Shown here: piece after piece, positions 1 to 6,591 of the stretch
Position numbering within the stretch: the first letter of the stretch is position 1
Layout of the letters: every line of letters begins with the position of its first letter
From: Spirochaetia bacterium
GTDB lineage: Bacteria > Spirochaetota > Spirochaetia > Treponematales > Treponemataceae
Direction of reading: 5' to 3'
Length of the DNA: 16,156 nt
Assembly: GCA_900769325.1 (NCBI GenBank)
Contig: CAAGGF010000069.1
Coordinates: 1-16,156, forward strand
The notes under the pieces: model-generated
Told to the model about the DNA's origin: nothing
Database searches by the model: none
The model's input: only the letters and a program-made list of their open reading frames with translations
Position numbers and translations under genes: made by a program

Positions 1-15
1 TTTTTTGAGGTTTTT

Positions 16-231
16 ATGAATTCTTCTGATTTTTTACTTTATATCGATCCGGGAACAGGAAGCATGCTGTTTTCAATTTTAATCGGAGCTGCGGCAACTT
101 TATTTTTCCTTTTTAAAGCACTCATCATAAAAATTAAATTATTCACATATTCTTCATGCTGCAAGCGATCAGGGAAAAGCACAGGAAAATGTCGCAGATT
201 TTATGATAAAAACGCTCTCTCAAAAATCTAA
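16..231 (+). CDS. Small membrane protein, probable remnant of a glycerophosphotransferase-like protein
   Basis: This 71-residue ORF starts at ATG 16 behind GAGG at 7-10. It opens with a YIDPGTGSMLF motif and one strong hydrophobic segment (about residues 16-38), followed by a short Lys-rich stretch. From memory, this N-terminus is the membrane anchor of larger spirochaetal proteins related to CDP-glycerol glycerophosphotransferases. The last 26 or so residues (Cys- and Arg-rich) do not look like natural protein. The +1 frame from about 149 to a stop at 233-235 reads GKAQENVADFMIKT and resembles the C-terminal end of that same larger family. I infer an internal deletion plus frameshift that left only the two ends of the gene. 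It sits 20 nt upstream of a glycosyltransferase gene and is probably cotranscribed with it. It could instead be a genuine small membrane protein. Confidence 0.55.
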   Translation: MNSSDFLLYIDPGTGSMLFSILIGAAATLFFLFKALIIKIKLFTYSSCCKRSGKSTGKCRRFYDKNALSKI

Positions 232-251
232 CTAAATTTAAGGAAACCAAA

Positions 252-1373
252 ATGAAAGTTGCAATTGTACATGACTGGCTTACAAATTACGGCGGAGCAG
301 AAACTTTTGTCGAACTGCTTTTAAAAATTTATCCGGATGCCCACATTTTTACGCTCGTATACGACAAAAAAAAGATGAAAGGTCATTTTGAAAACAACAA
401 AATCATTACAAGTCCGCTTCAAAAAATTCCGTTTTCAAAAAAAATCTACACAAAACTTTTAAAATTTATGCCGAAAGCATTTGAATCGTTTGATTTTTCA
501 GGCTACGATTTAGTTTTGTGTTCAAGTTCAAGCTGTGCAAAAGGAGTAATCGTTCCGCCCTACATTCCTCAAGTTGCATACATTCATTCACCAATGCGCT
601 ACGCATGGGATTTATACTTTGACTACAAAAAAAGAAGCGGTCGCCTTACAAGATTTTTCATGGAAAGATGGATGAGTTCAATCAGACTTTGGGACTACAT
701 TTCAAGCCAGAGAATCGACTGCACGATTGCAAATTCAAAATACATCGCAAGAAGAATAAAAAAATTCTGGAACATTGATTCAAGAGTAATTTATTCGCCT
801 GTAAACACAAAAAGATTTTTCCCGGATTTTTCAGTAAAAAAAGAAGATTTTTACATCGCTTTTTCACGGCTTGTTCCGTATAAAAGAATTGACCTTGCAA
901 TTTCAGCAATAAAAAACACAGGTCGCCGTCTTGTCGTAATCGGAAGCGGTTCAGAAGAAAAAAAATTAAAAAAACTTGCACAAGGCGATGAAAATATAAC
1001 TTTTACAGGACGCCTTCCTGATGAAGATTTAAGAAAATACCTTCAGAAAGCAAAAGCGATGATTTTCTGTGCAGAAGAAGATTTCGGGCTTGCTCCTCTT
1101 GAAGCACAGCAGTGCGGAACAGCCGTAATCGCTTTCGGTCGCGGAGGTGCGGTAGAAACTGTAATCGACGGAAAAACCGGAGTTTTCTTTGAAAAACAGG
1201 AAACACAATCCCTTAAAAATGCAATAGAAAAATTTGAAACGCTCTACGGCGAAAACCGTTTCATAAGCGAAGAAATCACAGAACACGCAAAAACTTTTTC
1301 AGAAGAAAGATTTATAAAAGAATTTACGCATGCGGTTGAAGAAACAAAAGAAAAAATCGCCATCAAAAATTAA
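252..1373 (+). CDS. Glycosyltransferase family 4 (mannosyltransferase-like)
   Basis: This 373-residue protein is a GT-B fold glycosyltransferase of family GT4, predicted to be cytoplasmic or membrane-associated. It would transfer a sugar from a nucleotide donor to a lipid-linked glycan. The N-terminal acceptor domain begins MKVAIVHDWL with the glycine-rich loop NYGGAE at residues 12-17. The C-terminal donor domain starts near residue 200 (SRLVPYKRID, 205-214). It carries an intact EX7E motif (E276 to E284, EDFGLAPLE) and the GRGGAVETV loop near 297-305. The length is normal for the family. A Shine-Dalgarno sequence AAGGAA lies at about 240-245, before ATG 252. The N-terminal half, with YIHSPMRYAWD, resembles mannosyltransferases of O-antigen clusters, but the donor sugar cannot be fixed from sequence alone. 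Confidence 0.9.
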   Translation: MKVAIVHDWLTNYGGAETFVELLLKIYPDAHIFTLVYDKKKMKGHFENNKIITSPLQKIPFSKKIYTKLLKFMPKAFESFDFSGYDLVLCSSSSCAKGVIVPPYIPQVAYIHSPMRYAWDLYFDYKKRSGRLTRFFMERWMSSIRLWDYISSQRIDCTIANSKYIARRIKKFWNIDSRVIYSPVNTKRFFPDFSVKKEDFYIAFSRLVPYKRIDLAISAIKNTGRRLVVIGSGSEEKKLKKLAQGDENITFTGRLPDEDLRKYLQKAKAMIFCAEEDFGLAPLEAQQCGTAVIAFGRGGAVETVIDGKTGVFFEKQETQSLKNAIEKFETLYGENRFISEEITEHAKTFSEERFIKEFTHAVEETKEKIAIKN

Positions 1374-1390
1374 AATATTTAAAGAAGGAG

Positions 1391-1460
1391 TGTAAGATAA
1401 AAACCACTGAAATTGCGCGGCTTTTATCTTACCTAAAGTTTGCGTTGCAAACTTTCTTAT
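1391..1460. repeat. 70-bp double-hairpin element flanked by AGGAG direct repeats
   Basis: The gap between the two glycosyltransferase genes contains two perfect inverted repeats. The first has an 11-bp stem (GTAAGATAAAA at 1392-1402 with its complement at 1422-1432) and a 19-nt loop. The second has a 9-bp stem (AAAGTTTGC at 1435-1443 with its complement at 1447-1455) and a 3-nt loop. The 70 bp from 1391 to 1460 are bounded by identical AGGAG copies at 1386-1390 and 1461-1465. Removing the segment plus one copy restores an uninterrupted AAGGAG Shine-Dalgarno before ATG 1473. This looks like insertion of a small palindromic, MITE- or REP-like element with a 5-bp target duplication. An attenuator or mRNA-processing hairpin is the alternative. 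Neither hairpin is followed by a U-tract, so it is not a classical terminator. Confidence 0.55.
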
Positions 1461-1472
1461 AGGAGAAAAAAA

Positions 1473-2573
1473 ATGAAAATTGCAGTAGATTGCAGAATGA
1501 GCGGACAAAGCGGAATCGGAGCATTTATTGACGGAATTTTACCGTACTTTCTTTCATCAGACAACGATTTTCTTCTAATTTTTTCAAACGAAAACAAAGG
1601 TCTTTCACTTACGCAACGCTTTAATTCAGAAAAAAAAATAGAAAAAGTATTTTGCGACACAAAAATTTTCACATTAAAAGAACTTTTTAATTTTCCAAAA
1701 GAAATCGTAAAAAAAATCAATTCATGCGATGCGTATTTTTCGCCATATTTTAACATTCCTTCAAAAATAAAAATTCCTTTATACACAACGATTCACGATG
1801 TAGTTTTTCTTGACATTCCAAGCCTTGCAGGAAAGACAGGAACTTTTCTCAGAAAAATGTTTTACAAATATGCAGTAAAAAAATCAAGAGAAATCTTTAC
1901 GGTCAGTAATTTTTCAAAAGAACGGATTATAAAAAATTTAAATTGCAAAAAAAAGATAAATGTCGTATATTCAGCCCTTCCAGAATTTTTCAACGAAAAA
2001 AGTGCAGACATTCAAAAAGACGATTCAATAATTTTCATCGGAAACATAAAAAAACACAAAGGACTTAGCACTTTAATTCCTGCATTTGCACAATTTTTAA
2101 AAACAATAGAGCGAGATTTTAAAACAAGACCGAAACTTGTAATTGTCGGTTCAAGAGAAAATTTTAAAACAGTAGATAACTCAATCGAAAGCCTTTTAAA
2201 AACAGTTCCAAACGATTCAATTGATTTTACGGGAAACATTTCAAATTCAGAATTAAAAGAAAAACTTTCAAAAGCAAGATTTTTAGTTCAGCCAAGTTTA
2301 TACGAAGGTTTCGGGCTTCCACCTTTACAGGCACTTTACTCAAATACGAATGTAATTCTTTCAGACATCGAAGTCTTTAAAGAAATTTATTCAGATTTTC
2401 CCGTAACTTTTTTCAAAACAGAATCTGTTGAAGACCTTACAGAAAAAATGATTCAAATGTGGAATAATCCTTACGAAATTAAAAACATTCCTGAAAAATA
2501 TTCGTTTTCAAAAACGGCAGAAAAAATTCTTTCAGCAATAGAAGAAAATTTTACTAGAAATTCCAGAGTTTGA
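1473..2573 (+). CDS. Glycosyltransferase family 4 with variant EX7Q motif
   Basis: This 366-residue GT-B glycosyltransferase of family GT4 probably adds a sugar to the same lipid-linked glycan as the gene upstream. The N-terminal domain starts MKIAVDCRMSG with a GIGAF loop at residues 14-18 and TIHDVVFLD at 106-114. The donor domain runs from about residue 186 (IIFIGNIKKHKGL, 186-198) to the end. The usual EX7E motif reads YEGFGLPPLQ, so E278 is present but the second Glu is Gln286. I chose ATG 1473 over the in-frame GTG or ATG further upstream because AGGAG (1461-1465) lies 7 nt before it and because the extra 11 residues are basic and unlike the family. The 3' end overlaps the convergent Wzi-like gene by 20 bp. 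Confidence 0.88.
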   Translation: MKIAVDCRMSGQSGIGAFIDGILPYFLSSDNDFLLIFSNENKGLSLTQRFNSEKKIEKVFCDTKIFTLKELFNFPKEIVKKINSCDAYFSPYFNIPSKIKIPLYTTIHDVVFLDIPSLAGKTGTFLRKMFYKYAVKKSREIFTVSNFSKERIIKNLNCKKKINVVYSALPEFFNEKSADIQKDDSIIFIGNIKKHKGLSTLIPAFAQFLKTIERDFKTRPKLVIVGSRENFKTVDNSIESLLKTVPNDSIDFTGNISNSELKEKLSKARFLVQPSLYEGFGLPPLQALYSNTNVILSDIEVFKEIYSDFPVTFFKTESVEDLTEKMIQMWNNPYEIKNIPEKYSFSKTAEKILSAIEENFTRNSRV

Positions 2574-4548
2574 TTCCCAATGTAATGACAAAACCGCACT
2601 GAACCGGATATTCTTCCGTGTCTATAAAGTGAAAAAGCGTATTTCGGTCTGCACCGCTGTTTCCGTTATTTGCGTATTCAAAGCGTTTTTTGTAAATGTC
2701 ATCGTCGATTGCGGTGTAATAACTGTACATAAAGCCCACAGAACCTGTTAGAGCAAACGGAATTATTTTATTTTTATTCGTGTAAGATGCTTCAAGTTTT
2801 ATGATATGCATCCAGTTGTAAGCACCGTCCCGTAAAAAATATTTTGTCAAAGAATTTCTGTTTGCAGGCGAAAGTTCAGAATAAAGCGAAGAACCCGGAA
2901 CCTGCTGCGAGCCGTAATCTGCACCGTGCCTTATAAACTGATACTGAAAGGCCGTACTTAAAGACGGAAGAACTTTCATGTCAAACCGTACAAATGTTTC
3001 ATCGGAATTTGGGTCAAGATAATAGCCGAGGCATGAGCCGTTATTCGTATAATTTTCCGAAATATAATAATTATACCATGGCGTATAATTAATCATCTGA
3101 TGAGTGTAGCAATAAGGTTCAACTTTTGTGTATCTTACAGAAAGAGTTGCAAGTTTTAGTCCCGGAATCACAATTTTTCCGCCTAACTGACCTGCAAACA
3201 TTGCACGCGGACTAGTCCTTACATCGTTATTAAGACCGTTTATTTCGTCGATAAAAATTGATGCCCACAAAGAACCGACTCCAGGTTTTCTGACCTTTAT
3301 GTCGCCGAACAAAGCAGTATTGTCGTAATCTCCAAGATTGTTCTGGTAAAGCACATAATTGAAAAGCGGGAAAATATAACCTAAATCAAATCTTTTTGGC
3401 CATACCGTAGAAGAACCGAAGTCAAAATGAAAATACGGAAAATCAATTTCTATCATATTCATGGAAAAAAGATTCTGCCAGAAATACGCATCGTTCATCC
3501 CCGCTTTGCCAGGATATTTTTTTACTATGTATTCCTGATTTGGATATTCAAGAGCACCAGTCAAAGAAGAATATTTTAAAAATTTAAAAGGCTGAAAAAG
3601 AACTTCTCCTGCAAAAAACGGGCGGGCATTTTTATTAAGCACTAAAGAACTTCCGTCATCCATTCCTGCCCATTCCCTTCTGTGCCTACCGAATTTTAAC
3701 TGAAGCTTTGAGTCAAAAAAATCAGTGTTTATTTCTGCAAAACATAAAGGAGCAATTCCAAGTTCACTCGCCCAGCCTTCAAGCCCGGAAGCATCAAGAT
3801 TTGAAATAAGGTAAACAGAACCGTCCCACGGCTTTGAATAATCGTATGGAAGGTAAGAATTATTTAAAAATTTTCTGATTGAACGGCGTTCAGGTTCAGG
3901 AAGATTATTTCCTTTTGAATCTTTTACGCCGTCTAAATAATCATAAACCGTATAAGTTTTTATTGATTTATCTTCAAGTTCTTCCTGATAATATGTGTCA
4001 TACCAGTTGTACCCGATAAAATAATCTCCCACTTCCATCAAAGGCATCGTCGTAAGAAAAGCTGTAAGTTTAAACTTGTACGAAATGAATTTTGAAAGGT
4101 CTCCTTTAAAACCTACAGATGCTCCGACATCGATTCCAAACTGATCGTAATTCCTTGCAAAATAAAGTCCGCCAGAGCCTTTAGCTACCATTGAAAAATC
4201 GTATAAAAAACTTACAGGATTTTCATCGTTTTTGTTGTCAACGCTTGCATGAAGAAATCCCTGCCTCGTATCGTTCTTTTTTTGATTAAATTTTTCTATA
4301 TATGAGTGAAGAATCTGTAATTCCGACTTTGAAAGTTCTTTTTCATGATCTAAACATTCATAAACAGCATTTAAAATCTGTTTTTGAGTGTAAGGCTTTG
4401 AACCGATTAAAAAATTGCAATAACCTTTTGTCTGGGCATACTCTAAAAAATTGTAAACATCATCATCAAGGTAAACATTATTTAAATTCTGCGAAAAAAA
4501 CGGAACGCTTAAAAAAAATGTCAAAACAAATAAAAAAATCTTTTTCAT
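2554..4548 (-). CDS. Capsule assembly Wzi-type outer-membrane protein
   Basis: This 664-residue exported protein has a signal peptide (about residues 1-19, probable cleavage FFS/Q). A short N-terminal helical domain follows (about 25-90), with the pattern FLEYAQTKGYCNFLIGSKPYT that I associate with Wzi-family proteins. The rest is a long region of alternating aromatic beta-strands ending in LWNF, as expected of an outer-membrane barrel. The segment KFGRHRREWAGMDDGSSLVL (285-304) matches the family pattern FGR.R..WG..DG..L. Escherichia coli Wzi is a capsule-anchoring outer-membrane lectin. Whether this larger protein binds a glycan is inference. No Shine-Dalgarno sequence precedes ATG 4548, and a promoter lies directly in front of it. 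The stop TAG (2556-2554) is inside the convergent glycosyltransferase gene. Confidence 0.75.
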   Translation of the reverse strand: MKKIFLFVLTFFLSVPFFSQNLNNVYLDDDVYNFLEYAQTKGYCNFLIGSKPYTQKQILNAVYECLDHEKELSKSELQILHSYIEKFNQKKNDTRQGFLHASVDNKNDENPVSFLYDFSMVAKGSGGLYFARNYDQFGIDVGASVGFKGDLSKFISYKFKLTAFLTTMPLMEVGDYFIGYNWYDTYYQEELEDKSIKTYTVYDYLDGVKDSKGNNLPEPERRSIRKFLNNSYLPYDYSKPWDGSVYLISNLDASGLEGWASELGIAPLCFAEINTDFFDSKLQLKFGRHRREWAGMDDGSSLVLNKNARPFFAGEVLFQPFKFLKYSSLTGALEYPNQEYIVKKYPGKAGMNDAYFWQNLFSMNMIEIDFPYFHFDFGSSTVWPKRFDLGYIFPLFNYVLYQNNLGDYDNTALFGDIKVRKPGVGSLWASIFIDEINGLNNDVRTSPRAMFAGQLGGKIVIPGLKLATLSVRYTKVEPYCYTHQMINYTPWYNYYISENYTNNGSCLGYYLDPNSDETFVRFDMKVLPSLSTAFQYQFIRHGADYGSQQVPGSSLYSELSPANRNSLTKYFLRDGAYNWMHIIKLEASYTNKNKIIPFALTGSVGFMYSYYTAIDDDIYKKRFEYANNGNSGADRNTLFHFIDTEEYPVQCGFVITLGIKLWNF

Positions 4549-4556
4549 AACTACAA

Positions 4557-4585
4557 CTTATACCATTTTTTTTTTATAAATTCAA
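4557..4585 (-). promoter_or_regulatory. Promoter of the 4548 Wzi-like gene, predicted leaderless
   Basis: Reading the minus strand, TTGAAT (4585-4580) is separated by 17 nt from TATAAG (4562-4557). Only 8 nt then separate the -10 box from ATG 4548, which predicts transcription starting within about 0-2 nt of the start codon. The 17-nt spacer contains an A-tract. No Shine-Dalgarno sequence is present. Confidence 0.5.
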
Positions 4586-4612
4586 TTTACGAAAAGTTAT
4601 ATGTAAAAAATC

Positions 4613-6445
4613 TTACTTAAAAAGTTTTAATTCCGCACCAAGAGAAAGTTCAATCCCCTGAGCAAAAAAGCCTTCCTGATTTTTATTGTTGAAAACAAAA
4701 CTGTAGACAAATTTTGAATTAAACGAAACATGCTCATTTAAATCGTATTTTCCGTTTAGTGCAATCTGATTTGTATACGAAATTATTCCCGTAAGATTTA
4801 ACTTCCGTGCCATATCAATCGCTTCATCATCGGAAATAAGGCCCATGCTGCGAAGTACGCTCGGATAATATGCAGAATATTCAACGCCGTCGATTAAAAC
4901 TTTGCTTGAAAAAAGACCGAATGAATTAGTTCCGTGTGCGACAAAAAGATACGACGCTTCAGCCTGCCATTTACGAGGTTTTTCATAGCGTAAAACGGCT
5001 TTTGCTCCGATTGCATCAGGCCCGAAAGGAGAACCAATCCATGAACATACAGGAATGCTTCCGTTTTTCTGCATATCAAATCTATAACTGTACAAAGACC
5101 ACTCAGACCCCTGCTTTATGTAAAGGAAAGGAGATGTATATATTCCTTCAAGTGCGGAAAACCAGTAACCGCCAGATTTATCCGTTTTTGAATATTCGAT
5201 TCCAAGCTGAAAGCCGAAGCTGTCGGGAAGGCATTTACCTGTAACGGAAGATTTTTCTGCTTCGGACTGAAGTTCATTCTGTGCATAAAGAGCGTAAATT
5301 CTCATATTTTTAGCCGGAACTATTTCAACCTGAATTCCCATGTACTGACAGATATGTGCTTCACTAAGCCAGTGCGATTCCTGTTCGGTAAGATTATCAG
5401 ACCATGCTCCGTGAGAATGCATGAACATCAGCGGATTTAAAAAGCGCATTTCAAAAGAATCGTTTACAAAAGTTCCTTCTAAAATCCCGACTTTAAGCCA
5501 TTTAAAATACGGAATTATATCGAGGCTGTGAAGATACATGTACCTGTTTTTAGAAACCTGAACAACATCCATGTTATATTTTAAATAGCGGTTGTAAAGA
5601 TTTAATTGAAGAAAAAAATCTGTTTGGAATGTAGAATTATAAATTACGCTTCCTGTTAAAGTTTTTCCAATCTGAAGGCCCTGACGCGAACAGTTTACAT
5701 TAAAGCCCCAGCCGTCAAAAGCATATCCAAGACTTGCATACGCTGTAAAAGGCTGAAAAAATTCCAACTGGTCTGCAGCATAAGGCATATTCACAAAATT
5801 GTAAGGGTCATTCATTCCCCAGAAATTTTTTGAAAAAGACGGAACTGCATTAAGATGAACGACTTCACCCCAGCCAAGATTTACATCGGCAGAAACGAAA
5901 GGCTTTGTTCCGACCTGAAAATAATTTGACGAAGGTGCGTAAGTTTTTGAAGAATCAAGAATTTCTCCTTTTTCTTCTTTTTTAGAATATTTTTTTGTAA
6001 CGGCGTAAAAATTTTCTTCATTAAATGATTTTGGAGAACCTTGAATTTTACCCGTATAATCAGTTAAAAAACTCCAGTCAAGGTCAGGATTTGATTTATA
6101 GAAAAAAGTCGGATTTGACACAAGATTAACGGATGCAAAACCGCCTTTAAACGAAAAAAAAGGTTTTTCAATTTTTAAGAACTCAGAAACTTTATCGTAA
6201 ATTTTCTTAGAGCCGTCAGAAAGAAGGTTGTAATCAATGCAAGAAAAATAGAATTTTAATTCGGCACAAGTCATCGGGGCATTTACGGCAAAAGAAGTAA
6301 TTTTCTGTTCGCTATTTAACACGGAAAGTGCATCGTAAACCCAGTGCCCGCTTTGAATCAACTCCTGAGATGAAAAATTTTTTGCAAAAGCACTTAAACT
6401 TAAAGAGAAAATCAAACTGAAAAATACAAAAATTTTCTTTTTCAT
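4613..6445 (-). CDS. Outer-membrane barrel protein, paralogue of the Wzi-like neighbour
   Basis: This 610-residue exported protein has a signal peptide (about residues 1-21, cleavage near AFA/K). A helical N-terminal domain follows (about 28-95) with the same layout as the downstream Wzi-like gene. A long tyrosine- and tryptophan-rich beta region then ends LGAELKLFK. Wzi-like features include FLNPLMFMHSHGAWSD in the barrel and the PMTCAELKFY segment near 57-66, which is equivalent to the P.T..E..... segment of the family. The FGR..W..DG motif of the neighbour is not obvious here, so assignment to Wzi is weaker and rests partly on size, layout and adjacency. It is 64 bp upstream of its paralogue on the same strand and divergent from the YidC/sulfatase-like fusion. 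It has its own promoter directly against the ATG. Confidence 0.65.
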   Translation of the reverse strand: MKKKIFVFFSLIFSLSLSAFAKNFSSQELIQSGHWVYDALSVLNSEQKITSFAVNAPMTCAELKFYFSCIDYNLLSDGSKKIYDKVSEFLKIEKPFFSFKGGFASVNLVSNPTFFYKSNPDLDWSFLTDYTGKIQGSPKSFNEENFYAVTKKYSKKEEKGEILDSSKTYAPSSNYFQVGTKPFVSADVNLGWGEVVHLNAVPSFSKNFWGMNDPYNFVNMPYAADQLEFFQPFTAYASLGYAFDGWGFNVNCSRQGLQIGKTLTGSVIYNSTFQTDFFLQLNLYNRYLKYNMDVVQVSKNRYMYLHSLDIIPYFKWLKVGILEGTFVNDSFEMRFLNPLMFMHSHGAWSDNLTEQESHWLSEAHICQYMGIQVEIVPAKNMRIYALYAQNELQSEAEKSSVTGKCLPDSFGFQLGIEYSKTDKSGGYWFSALEGIYTSPFLYIKQGSEWSLYSYRFDMQKNGSIPVCSWIGSPFGPDAIGAKAVLRYEKPRKWQAEASYLFVAHGTNSFGLFSSKVLIDGVEYSAYYPSVLRSMGLISDDEAIDMARKLNLTGIISYTNQIALNGKYDLNEHVSFNSKFVYSFVFNNKNQEGFFAQGIELSLGAELKLFK

Positions 6446-6451
6446 AAAATA

Positions 6452-6480
6452 TTTATATCAGAATAAAATCATTACTTCAA
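6452..6480 (-). promoter_or_regulatory. Promoter of the 6445 outer-membrane gene, predicted leaderless
   Basis: On the minus strand, TTGAAG (6480-6475), a 17-nt spacer and TATAAA (6457-6452) are followed by 6 nt and then ATG 6445. The expected start of transcription, 7 nt past the -10 box, is the A of the start codon. No Shine-Dalgarno sequence is present. Confidence 0.55.
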
Positions 6481-6554
6481 TAAAAAGAAAAATAATGAAT
6501 TTTTATTATCAGATTTAAAAAGACAGTAAATTCAAAATCTTTCAAAAAATACCA
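6481..6554. other. AT-rich spacer between divergent promoters
   Basis: These 74 bp separate the -35 boxes of the two divergent promoters serving the Wzi-like genes (left) and the YidC/sulfatase-like fusion (right). The sequence is very A/T-rich with only weak short palindromes, and no convincing operator can be named. A shared regulator could bind here, but nothing in the sequence demonstrates it. Confidence 0.3.
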
Positions 6555-6583
6555 TTGCCCTAAAATTCAATATAAAATATAAT
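6555..6583 (+). promoter_or_regulatory. Promoter of the YidC/sulfatase-like fusion gene, predicted leaderless
   Basis: TTGCCC (6555-6560), a 17-nt spacer and a perfect TATAAT (6578-6583) are followed by 8 nt and ATG 6592. The predicted transcription start is at A6590 to A6592. There is no Shine-Dalgarno sequence, and the N-terminus MNFLYKIFISPIE fits the YidC-like family, so a later start is unlikely. Confidence 0.6.
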
Positions 6584-6591
6584 AAAAAAAT

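Noticed and set aside
1440..1472. Upstream start for the second glycosyltransferase, adding 11 residues
   Set aside because: The added sequence is encoded within the hairpin element, is basic and unlike the family, and ATG 1473 has AGGAG 7 nt before it.
4302..4550. Plus-strand ORF of 82 residues within the Wzi-like gene
   Set aside because: It lies antisense to a convincing exported protein, has low-complexity composition and no Shine-Dalgarno sequence. It is treated as a shadow frame.
6481..6554. Short palindromes (AATAAT/ATTAT) between the divergent promoters as an operator
   Set aside because: The arms are only about 5 bp of A/T in an A/T-rich background, so chance is a sufficient explanation.
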